A stretch of DNA of 64,000 bases. Source: Linum tenue. Taxonomy: Eukaryota > Streptophyta > Magnoliopsida > Malpighiales > Linaceae. Below the pieces are notes generated by a model, which was not told the DNA's origin, searched no databases, and saw only the letters and a list, made by a program, of their open reading frames with translations. The position numbers and the translations under genes were made by a program. Numbering within the stretch: the first letter of the stretch is position 1; the number at the start of each line of letters is the position of its first letter. The stretch spans positions 70,371,676 to 70,435,675 of the forward strand of contig CAMGYJ010000006.1 of assembly GCA_946122785.1 (NCBI GenBank), given 5' to 3'. Shown in pieces: positions 45,890 to 57,999 of this stretch.

Positions 45890-46548
45890 CAGGCCCTATA
45901 GCACGAATTAGGTAAGCTAAGTCTATATAAGGCATCTGCAACTTTGTTGTACTTCCCTTGCCTATATATGATCTCATTACTCAATCCAAGTAACTTCACC
46001 AACGATTTCTTCAGAATATGAGTACGAACCTTATGTCCTAGTAGGTGTTTAAGACTTTCATGATCTGTGAGGATTACTGGGAGCATTGCCAGATATTCCT
46101 TTTCATAGGTGGATAGTCATTGTTGTCTAACTCCTGAAGTCCGAATGAGGTAAGAAATACTGCCTTCCTGGGATAACTCAGCTCTAACTCTCAAGTCACT
46201 GACATTTGTATCCGATGTAAAGGTTTTGCTGAAGTTAGGCAATGCCACCATTGGTAGATGAGTCATGGAATTCTTGAGCTACTGGAAAGCAGTGTCAGCT
46301 ATAGGAGTCCACTTGAACCCATCCTTCTTCAAGAGATCAGTTAATAGCTTGCTAATGAGACCATAATGCCTAACAAATTTCCTGTAATATTCTGTTAGGC
46401 CTATGAATCCTCTCAATTCCTAAACATTCCTGGGGACTGGTCATGATTCCATTGCCGCAATCTAACTGGAATCAATAGAGACTCCCCCACTGTTAATAAT
46501 GTGTCCCAAGTATTCAACATGTGTCTGCCAAAAAGAGCATTTATAGGG
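45890..46548 (-). pseudogene. Ty3/gypsy RT-RNase H relic
   Basis: On the minus strand, degenerate RT/connection sequence ([45 protein letters not shown]) is followed by RNase H (YEKEYLAMLPVILTDHESLKHLLG, then IIYRQGKYNKVADAL). Stops and frameshifts are frequent, and gag, integrase and LTRs are not attached. It is unrelated to the solo LTR next to it as far as can be seen. Confidence 0.85.
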
Positions 46549-47718
46549 TTTGGCATGTTTGTCATACTTTTTGTGGTTACTATATATAATCTTAGTTTAA
46601 CATTCTAGCTTTAAAAATAGTATGTGTTTCAATTTAATTACATTAGTTTTAAGTAGAATTTGATTTGGATTTGTCGGCCGATCTGTGGGTTTCCAAAAAT
46701 GACGATGATGGAGATAAAAAAAAACTTCCGCTCACAAGGGGATTCGTGGTGCATAGGTTTATGAATTGAAAATAGAGATAAAGACGAGTTTAACAAAATT
46801 TGCCAAAAGCCCACCTCATTGCCATCCCCATTCCCCAGGGTTGACCAAATTGTCTTTTCAATTCATCCAACACTTTAGGATTAGTATGATTTAGGACGGA
46901 TCGTTATAGATCCTTATGTAGAGAGTTACAATTCCAACAAACAACTAGTGCATTGTAGTCATCCACAATCCAAACCGCTCAGTCTCTCGAAGAGGTATGG
47001 GGATGCAACTATCTATGAAACCCATTTTATCCTTCGTTTTGAGAGAAATTTGTGCATATCTACTTCACATTGTATAGTTCAATCCATCACACAACTCAAT
47101 GACTAGAGACTATGCTATATTTTAGTTTGGATTAAGATAGTAGGCATTAGGGCTAAGCCCAAAATCATAATCCCGAGCCATACCCTCTCTACAAATAATT
47201 GAAAAGCTAAGAGCATCTCCAACCCTCCAATAGGTTAGCAGTTTCATATATGGACTCCACAACCACATCAACAACTTTAACAATTATCTCATTCAATCAT
47301 TTCAAACCATCTCCATCCTGCAGTTTTTTTAGCAATTTCAATTGATGAAACCTACAAAATATTCATATAATTCATATTTTTCTTAACAATACTTTTTCAT
47401 AATAAATAATAGACTTTTGAACATTCAATAAACGCAAATACTTAGTATACACAAAAAAGAAATACAAAATTCAATTAAATTCAAAATGAAATACACAAAA
47501 ATAATATATTATTCGCCATCTTCCTCTTCTCCAAATCCATTTCAAATCTCTTCCTGTACTTTTAGTGTACTTCTTTCTAATTTTTTGAATGAATCTTCAA
47601 TCTTTGACTATACATCTTTGTATTAGTTTTTCATGTCATCTAATCAATATAATTAAAATATAATTTATGCCTTTTCTAATTTATTAACAACTAAAAAAAT
47701 ATCATAAACACATGAATT
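46549..47718. other. AT-rich intergenic sequence
   Basis: No coding frame, RNA gene or repeat recognised in this stretch. Confidence 0.6.
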
Positions 47719-47729
47719 ATTAATGTTTA

Positions 47730-47858
47730 CCAACAAGGGTTTGGCCTAGTGGTAATACCACTAGCCTAGAACCTGGAGGTCCCAGGTTCGAATCTCTTAA
47801 GTAGTACCTTAATAGCAACAAAATGAACCTATATCACCCTTATAAAAAAAAAAAAAAA
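47730..47858 (+). mobile_element. tRNA-derived SINE (about 130 bp)
   Basis: A perfect 11-bp target duplication ATTAATGTTTA lies at 47719-47729 and 47859-47869. The body has an A-box-like GGCCTAGTGGTAATACC and a B box GGTTCGAATCTC spaced as in a tRNA, then a short unique part and a poly-A tail of about 17. This is the structure of a short plant SINE. The sequence has not drifted much, so it may be fairly young. Confidence 0.93.
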
Positions 47859-47869
47859 ATTAATGTTTA

Positions 47870-48522
47870 GCAATATGTGCACAATTGTGGATGAAAAAAG
47901 AAGGGGAAAAAAAATAAAAAAGTATTTGGTTCCATGCATGAATAAAGTGGGTCTCAAATGCTTATATGATATTGCACGATGAATTTTCTAATTAGCAATC
48001 TTGCTAAATAAGAAAGAATCTCCACATCCTTACAATTGCGTCAAAATGGTGCCACCTAGCATCCCATAGATGACCAATGATATGAAGATAGTCTAAGCAA
48101 CAAAGAGAAACACGTGGTTGCAGAGTTCATTTTCCACCAATGCAGAGGGTGACGGGGCAGGCCAAAATTTTGCCACACACTCGATAGAATGGACAAAGGC
48201 CAAGCGAAGCCACCTTCTTCTTCCTCCTCTCCTCTCAACTCTGATCTAAAGAAAAACTCCCGTGTGACCCGTTTTTGTTTCTTCTTTGACGAGCGAAGTC
48301 GACGGGGAAGCCTCAAGATTTTGAATTGAAAAGGTAAATTTTTTCAAACAGATATATATAGAAGTGAAGCTTGATTTCTTTAACCGTCTTCTCCCACCCA
48401 TTATTAAATCCTCATTCCTTACTTAGCCATCCATCTACACTTCAGATTGCTCCCTTCCCCCGAAACCAACAGATCGAATCAACACAAGAAAAGTAATTTC
48501 TTCAGAAAGGAAAGATAAAAAA
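47870..48522 (+). other. Upstream region of the DUF726 gene
   Basis: No gene is seen. GATATATATAG near 48350-48360, about 165 bases upstream of the ATG, is a possible TATA box for the gene at 48523, followed by a pyrimidine-rich leader. Confidence 0.4.
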
Positions 48523-51500
48523 ATGGAGGCAAACATTTTAACACCGACCCAGAAATACGCAGGGGCGGCTCTGTTTGCGTTGGCGCTTCACCAGTCACAG
48601 AACCACCAGACAAATCCTTCCAACCCACTCCTCTCTCTGGACAGCGAGCCCATCGGCCACGCCGACGTCACCACCGCCAAGACCTCCACCTCCGTCTCCG
48701 AGAAACCGCAGCTGTGGATCCATGAGGACTCCGGCTTGCTCCTCCCTGTTTTCAGGTGACATGAACAACCTTCGCCATGTTATTTTGTGGTATAAGATTA
48801 ACGATTGAACTTATCCCAACAACTCGAGTTATTGAGATCAATTGATTCTTAACATAGTATCAAAACCTTCTGTGATCGAGATTTTTTGTGTTTGAATCCC
48901 CACGCCCTTCATTTATTAAGCGCATGATATTCGGACATGTGAAAACTTCAAGACCTTATGAGTGACTTTCATTTGAATGGGTGTATTAGTGTGTGATATA
49001 AGATTCACGACTAAATTTCTCTCAATAATTCGAATTATTGGAATCAACTGGTTCTTGACAAGCCAGACAATTCCAATTAGGTAATTTTTTGTACGACTTC
49101 ATGATCCATAACCCAAATTATGATAATTACAGCTTTCTGGGAGTGGAGCTTCAGGCATGGGATGGGCTGAAGGAAACCGCCGGATCTTCTACCCAATTGA
49201 GGCATCACATTGGATCGGTTCGACCAAATTTCCTTTACATCCTCTGTTTTTGTTTTTACTCTAAAAGTACCTTCTCAAATCTCAATCAAACCCTTTCCTT
49301 TTTCTTTCTGCTTTTACAGTACATGAAATTGTTGTCGGAGGATAGGGATGGGTCAATGGACAGGCTGGGAAAGGAACAAGCTTTGACCAAGAACGTTGAC
49401 GCCACTGTCCAAGCCATGGACAAATCCCCTGCCTCCACCGTAGATACGAGTAAAAAAATTAAAATTCCCACCTTTTTTACCGTCTCACTGTAAAATTTCC
49501 ATTCTTCGTCACATAATCGATTCGTAACGGTTTCATTGTGTGCAGAGACTCAGCAGAGCAACATCTCGCCACTGGGCGTGATGGCAGCCGGGCCGGCAAA
49601 TACACTGGTGAAGACCGGCGTCGTGGGGGCCGAGATGGCCATGGACGAGGTGAAGGTAGTGAGCTACCAGAGGAAAGTTACAGTGCTCTATGAGCTGCTC
49701 TCAGCTTGCCTTGCCGATAGTGTTAAAGACAACGGTAAATTCTTCAAGCAGAGAGAAGGCTATGACGCTCGCCACAGAGCTGCTCTCAGGCTTTTGGCCT
49801 GCTGGCTTGCTATCAATTGGAATGAAATGGTAAACTCTGGACCGACATTTCATTTTTTGGGCCCACGAGTTGTTTGGGCTTGGGCTTAATTTTTTGTGCC
49901 TGCGTTTTGATGTAGGAAGCAATGGAGTCGATGGTTTCCAGCTCCCTGATGGAGCTGCTGGCGAAGGCAAACGAAGGAGACAAGACGGTCACCGAAGGCG
50001 CGTGGGAGAAAAGCAAGCGCGTGGGGATGGTCAGCGCAGCCGCTTTGACCGGCGGAGCGCTCATGGCCGCCACCGGCGGCCTTGCTGCTCCAGCAATTGC
50101 ACATGGAGTGGCTGCACTCGCCCCGGTCCTTGGAGGTGCTCTTGCTAGCACTACAGGGTCTGTTGCTGTTGCTGCTTCATTTGGAGGTAACTAGCTATGA
50201 TTTTCACATACTCGAAGAATATTTAGAACGTGGATGTGTAAAAATATGGAGTTTGCACTTTGAAATTACACAGGGCAAAGTTCTCGATTGGTTCATATTC
50301 AAAAACCTTAATTTTCCACGTATTTTGCGTATAAGAATAAATATTGAAGAGATTTCAAGAGAAAAAAAAAATTCAATGATCTGATAAAAAAATTCAAAAT
50401 GTATTTTCTCGCGCAGATTTCACAAATCACTTGCTCGAATTCTACATATCGATCTTTTTGAATTAAAAGAAAACCGGTTCATGGTTTTTTCTTCGCTATA
50501 TGGTTCGATTGATTCGAACAATAAATTAACAATGTGTGTTAATACTGGTCGGCAGCTGCTGGAATGAGCCTGACGGGGAGCAAAATGGCAAAAAGAGTAG
50601 GAGGACTCGAGGAGTTTGACATTGAAGCACATGGAGACAGTGCCAATCAAGGCGTAAGCTTCTTCATTTTTTCGATTCTTCCGTTGGTTCTTTTGGTTAT
50701 CTTCGTATGTTGATTGTGCCAACGCGGATCGGATTATTTTGATGATTCATTACATCTAACCATGGCAGCGCCTAGGAGTTGAAATCTTTATGAACGGGTA
50801 TGTTCTCAATGAGAACGATTTTAAGAAGCCATTTGAAGGCATTAACGACAACATGGAGAGGTACATCGTGCGGTGGGAGTCGAAGAACTTGATCGAGTTT
50901 AGCACTGCTGTAGAGGACTGGCTTTCATCGAGTTAGTGCTTGAACCCTAAACCCAATTAATCTTAATTTAATATGTGCTTTGTTTTTTTTTTGGGGGGGG
51001 GTAGAAACTTATGTAAAAAAAACCCTTTTTTTTTGCATGTCGTAGAGGCTGCAATGGAGATGATGAAACAAGGTGCAATGTTGACTGTGTTGAGCACGTT
51101 AGTTGTGGCACTAGCTCTGCCGGCAGCCATGCTTGGAGCTACTGAGCTCATCGACACGAAATGGGCAGTCGCTATTGACAGGTTCGAAACGAACTTAGAA
51201 TTTCTGATACACAAATTTGAAATCGTTTGAATAAACATTCGATTAGCCAGTGTCACAAACACGAAATGATTATTTTGTTGTAGTAACGAGACATCACCCG
51301 ATTTCCCCCTCTTTTTGTCTTGTTGATTTAGGGCTGATAAAGCAGGACTGATGCTTGCTGAGGTGTTGATGAAGGGCATGCATGGCAACAGGTAATTAGC
51401 ATCATTATTTGTTAATTCCGATTCTAGATGGGAAGTTAATCCATAGTATAAGTAATTAACTAGCAAAGTTCAATCTTGTTTTCAGGCCTGTAACACTGAT

Positions 51501-52282
51501 CGGCAACTCACTTGGAGCTCGAGCTATCTTCAAGTGCCTGCAGCATCTGGCTGCCTCACCCGGTGACAACGGTAGGAATATCAACTAACCCCTTTGGGAT
51601 TTACTTTAATTAACTACACTAGATCATCACTAATTAAAAAAACTGTAGCTAGCTTAATTATTGGGTTAGTTCTGATTAACCGTAATTGATACAAATGAAT
51701 AAAATTTGCAGGTGGATTGGTGGAAAGGGTGGTTCTACTTGGTGCACCAGTTGCCATCCAAGGCGAAAAATGGGCACTTGCCAGAAAGGTACGTAATTTT
51801 GTTTAATTAATTAGAATTTTCTGATAATATAATTAATTATATTTGGCTTATGGGAAAATTAGATGGTGGCTGGAAGGTTTGTGAATGTATACTCAACGAA
51901 TGACTGGACGCTAGGGGTTACTTTCCGTGCAAGCCTGGCCTCCACAGGGTTGGCTGGCATTCAGCCCATTGAAGTTCCTGGAATCGAGAATGTAAGCAAA
52001 TTATGATCATTACGAAATTAGAAATGATTAACGGTCGAGGACTAATGGTATCTTCGAATTGCATCACTCGATTGCGAAATTCTATCGTTTAATCTGGTCT
52101 AACGCGCTACTCTTCAACATGCTAACAAGTTATTATTGTTATTATGGTAGATTGATGTAACGGATCTGATTCAAGGACACACCATGTATTTGGCGAAGAC
52201 GAAAGAGATCCTGCAGCTGGTTGAACTGGAGAGTTGCTACTCTGTTGCCAACAAGACCTGCTCCAAGCCCAAAGCCAGCTGA
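48523..52282 (+). CDS. DUF726 / TMCO4-like membrane-associated alpha/beta hydrolase
   Basis: Thirteen exons join in frame at GT-AG sites: 48523-48755, 49133-49217, 49320-49449, 49546-49829, 49916-50186, 50556-50653, 50769-50931, 51046-51181, 51332-51391, 51486-51571, 51712-51788, 51863-51991 and 52151-52282, giving 627 residues. The family (Arabidopsis At2g18100/At4g36210, human TMCO4) combines Gly/Ala-rich hydrophobic segments with an alpha/beta-hydrolase-like fold. Here the hydrophobic segments are at residues about 280-345 (VSAAALTGGALMAATGGLAAP) and 433-455. The nucleophile elbow GNSLG puts the serine at 495. Asp555 (YSTNDW) and His594 (QGHTMYL) are well placed to complete a triad, by inference. 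The substrate is unknown. The conserved start and C-terminal region support a working gene. Intron 1 carries a SMART element. Confidence 0.93.
48778..49060 (+). mobile_element. SMART-type miniature LTR retrotransposon in intron 1
   Basis: LTR-like ends at 48778-48854 (77 bp) and 48982-49060 (79 bp) share GATATAAGATT-type, TCTCCCAACAACTCGAGTTATTGG-type and GATTCTTAACA/GGTTCTTGACA blocks. The segment after the first copy, TAGTATCAAAACCTTCTGTGA, is a worn initiator-Met primer site. Flanks CGCCA and AGCCA are a likely target duplication. The same family forms the tandem element at 59589-60092 in the other orientation. The copy here is older, with more changes between its LTRs. Confidence 0.8.
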
Positions 52283-52787
52283 GAAGGAAGAAAAAAAATT
52301 CTCCACTCTATATGTTTGACAACTACTTAATGTATACCGTCCATCCAAGAATTGGGTTTTGCCTCTTTAAGTAATGAAAAGTAACCTATATATTGTGTCC
52401 TAGTTTTGCCTGGTGTGAGAGTTTATTGACAAAGATTTTTTGTTGTTGTTGTTGTGTTATGTATGTTTAACAGTGGGTAGTAAATGGTATGGGGTAATTA
52501 AAAGTGGTTGCAAAAACAGAAAGTTATATCTATGTGTGTATTTCTACTTTCTAGCAAGCCAGCTTGTTTGGTTCTCTATCGGGCCTTTCCATCAGTTGTA
52601 ATCTAACGAGTGTTTTCTACTAATAGCTCAAACCGGAAAGCCTGATGAAAGTGACAGAGTAGCAATTCAATCAACCCGTCTAAAAATGGCGAGTAAAACA
52701 GTTATCAGGATGATGATCACTACCTTTCGCTTGCTTCTGCTTATGGAGGCAAGCAGCAGTAGCTTGAGTAGTAAAAATTGGGTGCGG
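52283..52787. other. 3' region of the DUF726 gene
   Basis: 3' UTR and spacer with no coding frame; a TTGTTG run lies at 52441-52455. Confidence 0.5.
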
Positions 52788-53039
52788 CTGTAAACATAAA
52801 TCATAATAGCATGGATCTTAAAATTAGATGATTTTACAAATTGATAATAAATCGAGGAAACCTACCTCGATCCATGACGAGAGCGGCGGTAATAGCTTGA
52901 GTAGTAATCACCGGAATTGAGTTTCTCCCTCTTGATCCCTTTAGGTTTTAGGTTTAGAGATTTATGTGATGGCTAAGAAATTCTACGTAATGGGTTGAGA
53001 GAGGACCAATCATAGGGTTCCTTTATACAGACCCACCAT

Positions 53040-53699
53040 CAGTAGCGGAGGCAGAGCCTTTTGGCCTTGTCCCGGGACAGGGGTAAATTTCGATGGAACA
53101 AAAATACGCCATATATATTTATATTGGTGATGGAACACAACACATATAGGTAGTATTAGAGTACTTTGTCACTACAACACAACTCATTACTTGTCCAAAA
53201 TTGACATAAAATTAATTTATTATACAATAAACGAAATTCCAATTGCAATAAAGAACTAATCGGGTCTCTTTTCTCCTTATGCCTATTCGATCTGTCCCCA
53301 ACAACCCTGGAATTGTCTAGCGACAACGGCAATCCCACTAGTTTTGATCTACCAATTACAACTGCAAGTGTAAAAAGAGCATTTTCGGCTTTGAATTATA
53401 TTAAGAACAAGTTTCCAAGTCGATTTGGCGACCAGTTTGCTAATACTTGTTTAGTAAGATACATTGAAAGAGACTTATATAATAGTGTAGACAACGAATT
53501 TTTTTGCGCTTCTTTCACTATATGAAATTCCTTCGTAGTTGTTTCCGAAAAGTATGATAGTATAATTGGTTATTTTTAATTTATGAATGAATTATTTGGA
53601 TATAATTATTTTTTATTAAATAATTCTTTTATTAGATACTTATATATGTAAGTTATGAAAAGAGGACAGGGGTGGTTTGAAATGCTGCCTCCGCCACTG
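53040..53699 (+). mobile_element. hAT derivative, CAGTRGCGGA family, copy B, with transposase tail
   Basis: The termini CAGTAGCGGAGGCAG and CTGCCTCCGCCACTG have a perfect 8-bp duplication CCCACCAT (53032-53039 and 53700-53707). Subterminal GTCCCGGGAC and AGAGGACA are shared with the element at 27441. The plus strand at about 53313-53525 encodes TTASVKRAFSALNYIKNKF and CLVRYIERDLYNSVDNE, the C-terminal dimerisation domain of hAT transposases. The element is therefore an internal deletion product of an autonomous hAT that kept the 3' end of the gene, not a working transposase. Confidence 0.93.
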
Positions 53700-54189
53700 C
53701 CCACCATCAGGGTATATTAGGAATTTACCTTTCATTAACCTAATAAATATAAGATTTACCTTATATATTAAACCATTAAGTGATAATTACACTTGGGCCA
53801 CAATTATTACCTTGTGACCTACGGGAATGGGCTTACATTCTCCCACTTGGCCCGTGTGTCATTATATGGTCTAACAATAAACATAAGTGTGCACATCATA
53901 AGATAAAGCCATCATAATATTTGGTCCATAAAGTCACAATCAAGTATGAAAGCTAGATTAGGATCATGACGGTTGTATATCAATTTATCGACATAGTCCC
54001 TTCCATGTACCACAAAACCAGTCTAATGCTCAATATGAAACATAACAAGGTACTCATAATGGTCCAACAATAATGTCTTCTCTAAAGACAAAATCTTGTT
54101 TTGTTCACATAATGCATAATGTATATATACCAGTCATAATAAATAAAAACAAGATTGATAAATTTGTTCCAAAAACAAAATAAATGAGC

Positions 54190-54990
54190 TCAAAGTGTCA
54201 ATCCATGAAACATAAAATAACTTTAGTCATGACATCCTATAATCCCCATCCTTTCGACATGTTCGATCGACACCCTTTGTTTCTGAACTTCTTCCTTAAT
54301 GACAAAGTATTTCACTCCATATGCTTAACACCCTTCAAATACTTGTCATTCTTAGAGAAGAATACCGCTGCGGAATTATCACAATAAATTTTCAGTGGTT
54401 TGGCGATAGTGTCGACGATTCCAAGTCCAAAAATAAAATTTCGCAGCCATAAACCATGATTCGTAGCTTCATAACAAGCTATGAATTAGCTTCCATATTG
54501 GATGTGGCAATAACAGACTTCTTCGCACTCCTCCATGAAATTGCCCCTCCGACTAGAAGGAACAAATAGCCAAAAGTAAACTTCCTGGTGTCTACACATC
54601 CAGCATAATCTGAATATGAATATCCAATCACCTCAACGTGATCAGATCTCCTAAAGGTGAGCATGTGGTCTTTTGTTCCATGCAGATACCTTAGTATTTT
54701 CTTTGCAACTTTCCAATGATCTACTCCCGGATTAGTTTGATACCTGCCCAGCATTCCGACAGCAAAACTGATGTCTGGTCTGGTACAAGTTTGTGCATAA
54801 TTCAAACTTCCAACAATAGATTCATAAGGAATGTGTTCCATTAGCTTGCGTTTCAATTCATTCTTTGGACATTGTTTGAGACTAAATTTATCTCCCTTGT
54901 GAATTGGAACGACATTTGCAGAGCATTCAGTCATGTTGTATGTCTCTAGGATTCGGTTAATGTATGATCTCCGAGACAAGCCCAACAGTC
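54190..54990 (-). pseudogene. Copia RT C-terminus and RNase H
   Basis: The frame from about 54990 encodes LGLSRRSYINRILETYNM, YESIVGSLNYAQTCTRPDISFAVGMLGRY, HWKVAKKILRYLHGT and YSDYAGCVDTRKFTFGYLF, all landmarks of Ty1/copia polyproteins. RNase H continues past a stop at about 54479 (WLRNFIFGLG, IYCDNSAAVFFSKN). The catalytic YVDD part and everything upstream are absent. Confidence 0.9.
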
Positions 54991-54991
54991 C

Positions 54992-56630
54992 TTGGGCCAA
55001 ATTATTTTCGGATGACATTTTCGTAATTCCTTGGGCGATTTTTTTTTTCAAAATGCAATTTTCCTTGGATTTTGAAGGCTACAGATCACGGATTCGGCCT
55101 GTGGCTATTTCTCAACGATGATTAAGTCCTTTAAGCACCGATTCTGGTGGATTTCTTCCGGGTCCATTTTTGGCAGATTCCAAACGGGTGCACCATCACA
55201 AAAAAATCGGGCGATTTTTCCGACATGCCATTTTCTTTCGATTTCGGAGGCTACAAATCACGGATTCTGCCCGAGGCTATTCGCCACAGATAATGAACTA
55301 TATTGATCTTATTCCTGTTCCTTGATTAAGCCCATTAAGCACCAAATTGGGCCAAATTATTTTGGATGCCATTTTCATAATTCTTTGGCGAGATTATTTT
55401 TCGAAAGACCATTTTCTTTCGATTTTGAAGTCTACAGATCACTCATTCGGCCTGAGGCTATTCTTCAACGATGATTAAGTCTATTAAGCAGCAATTTGGG
55501 TGGATTTCTTCCGGGTCCATTTTTGGCAGATTTCTAAGGGGTACCATCATAGATTTCAGGCGATTTTTCGAAAATGTCATTTTCTTTCAATTTCGGAGGC
55601 TACAGATCACGGATTTGGTCCGAGGATATTCTCCATTGATAATGAACTATATTGATCTTATTCTCAATCGATGATTAAGCCTATTAAGCACCGAATTGGG
55701 CAAAATTATTTTAGGATGACATTTTCGTAATTCTTTTGGCGATTATTTTTCGAAAGGCCATTTTTTATTTTGAAGGCTTCAGATCATGGATTCTGCCTAA
55801 GGCTATTCTTCAACGAAAATTAAGTCATTTTAGCATCGATTTAGGTGGATTTCTTGCAAGTCCATTTTTTGCAGATTCCAAATGGGTACCATCACATATT
55901 TCGGGCGATTTTTCTGAATGCCATTTTCTTTCTATTTCGGATGCTACTGATCACGGATTCGGCCCAATGCTAGTCTCCACTGATAATGAACTATATTGAT
56001 GTTATTCCCCATCGATGATTAAGCCCATTAAGCATCGAATTTGGCCAATTTATTTTGGGATGACATTTTCGTAATTCTTTGGGCGATTGTTTTTCGAAAG
56101 ACCATTTTCTTTGGATTTTGAAGGCTACAGATCACGGATTCAGCCCGATGCTATTATTCAACGATGATTAAGTCTATTAAGCTCCGATTACGATAGATTT
56201 CTTCCGGGCCCATTTTTGTCAAATTCCAAAGGGGTACCATCACAGCTTTTGGCCGATTTTTCAGAAATGTCATTTTCTTTCAATTTCGGAGGCTACATAA
56301 CATGGATTCGGCCCGAGGCTATTCGCCACAGATAATGAACTATATTGATCCTATTCTCCATCGATGATTAAGCCCGTTAAGCACCGAATTGGGCCAATTT
56401 ATTTTGTGATGGCATTTTCGTAATTCTTTGGGAGATTTTTTTTCGAAAGGCCATTTTCTTTGGATTTTGAAGGCTACAGATCACGGATTCGGCCTGAGGC
56501 TATTCTTCAACGATGATTAAGTCCATTATGCACCGATTTGGGTGGATTTTTTCCGGGTCCATTTTTGACAAATTCCAACGAGGTACGGTACCTTCACAGA
56601 TTTTAGGATCCATTTTTCCGAAATGCCATT
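54992..56630. repeat. Tandem repeat, about 349-bp dimeric unit, about 4.5 copies
   Basis: The phrase CAACGATGATTAAGTC (or a variant) returns at 55113, 55466, 55811, 56159 and 56509, a period of 345-353 bp. Each unit holds two related half-units of about 175 bp sharing GGCTACAGATCACGGATTCGG. One half continues TATTCTTCAACGATG and the other TATTCGCCACAGATAATG. The two halves have diverged, but the dimer is conserved across units. It has no coding potential. Confidence 0.9.
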
Positions 56631-57749
56631 TAGTTACATATCTTCAGTCTATTAAATTCGTTTGTATTCATTTGCTCGTTTTGTTTTCATGTTTGATGGC
56701 ACTACACAACATATTTGCACCTTAAAATTATACATTATATCATACGGCCAACCAGCACGGTAACTATCATTATATTATTTGTGACTGATCTAAAGTAGCA
56801 TCACTGGACTGCCAATGATAGATTCTATAATCTTCCTCGTCTACCATCCGCAACACTAGTTGATGATTTCGGATAGTTTCCATTTTTCATTGGCTGCTTT
56901 TTTAGATCCGTCTTCCAATCTAGGCTGTTATTGTTTGATTTCTCTCTAATAGTTCCATCATTGTTAAATGGATGCGAGAGGTACTAATTGACACCCTAAC
57001 TTTTAAAACTTGTCGCTCTAATTTAGATAATTTGACATTTTTGCCCCTAAAATAATTCCAATATGTAACAAATTTCACCCTAGGATTTTTTTCCCGTCGC
57101 TGCCGTTCCCCCTGAGAGTCGTCGTCGTTCATCCTGGGAGTCGTCGCCCATCGCCGCCACAACTGCCTTCTCTTCATCTTCTTCCCTTCTCGATCAAGCT
57201 TCAAATCCCATCACTTTCTGGCTTTCGATTTCTCACCCTCCTTCCTCCTCAACCGCGACGACCTTCCGGCTCCTTCCTCGACCGCAAAGAACCCAGCAGT
57301 AGCAGAATCCCCCGCGTCATCGACGGGCAGAGCAGTGCAAGGGGTAGGGCGATGGAGGTTGCGCTAGCGAGTGGGATTGAAGATGGAGGGAGAAGAAGAG
57401 ATGGGCGCCTTTTGGTGTCGGAGGTTGTATTGAAGATGGAGGGAGATGAAGAGGTGGGTGACGACAAGGAGGTCGTCGGCGGGATTCTTTTTTTTTTTTT
57501 TTCTTCAACGAGGGGAGCAGAGCAAGGGCTAGGGCAAAGCAGGCAAAATGGACTGGTTACTGTAACAACACATATTTTGTTGTTAGGATGACAACACTAG
57601 CCTCCAACCAATTGGAAGACAGGGTTGTGATGACTTTTTATTAGCTAAGTTGACCTAGTGTAAAATCAAAGCAGGGATATAATTGTCATTATGAAAAAAA
57701 TGTTTAAATAATAATAAAAAATTTTTTTTTTTATTTCCTGCCCAAAATT
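56631..57749. other. Intergenic sequence with a GC-rich patch
   Basis: No gene recognised. 57100-57520 is GC-rich and resembles a CT/GC-rich leader or captured exon on the minus strand (serine/proline-rich frames), with a T-run at 57486-57501. An analogous patch lies at 60110-60480. Both also neighbour ACAACAA/TTGTTGTT-rich blocks. Confidence 0.4.
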
Positions 57750-57900
57750 TTGGTCGCCGGAAACTGGTCGTTAGTCACCGGAATATGCTTTTTGTCGTCG
57801 GAATATGCTTACCGGCGTTGGAATATGCTTACTGGTGTCGGAATATGCTTACCGGCATCAGAATCTAGTGATCGGGGCCGGAATATGCCTATCGGCGCCA
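57750..57900 (+). repeat. Minisatellite, about 23-bp unit (CGGAATATGCTTACCGGCGT)
   Basis: About five to six imperfect copies of a unit containing GGAATATGCTTACCGG follow one another, then a cluster of GTCAACGGT words near 57930-57970. Confidence 0.85.
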
Positions 57901-57999
57901 AAATCTACTCACTGACGGTCATCGTAGTTTGGTCAACGGTTTTCGTTGACCGGTCAACGGTCAACGACCACTGGATGTTATGGTCTACATTGTGAGATT

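Larger units (their letters stand above)
52788..54990 (-). mobile_element. Ty1/copia element, 3' half with 3' LTR
   Basis: Read on the minus strand, RT/RNase H coding (54990-54190) is followed by a purine tract (GCCAAGTGGGAGAA) and an LTR that starts TGTAAGCCC at 53837 and ends TTTACA at 52788. The LTR is about 380 bp once the hAT element and its duplication are removed. It contains a TATA-like TATAAAGG. Everything 5' of the mid-RT is missing: at about 54990 the sequence passes into an unrelated tandem repeat. Confidence 0.85.
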
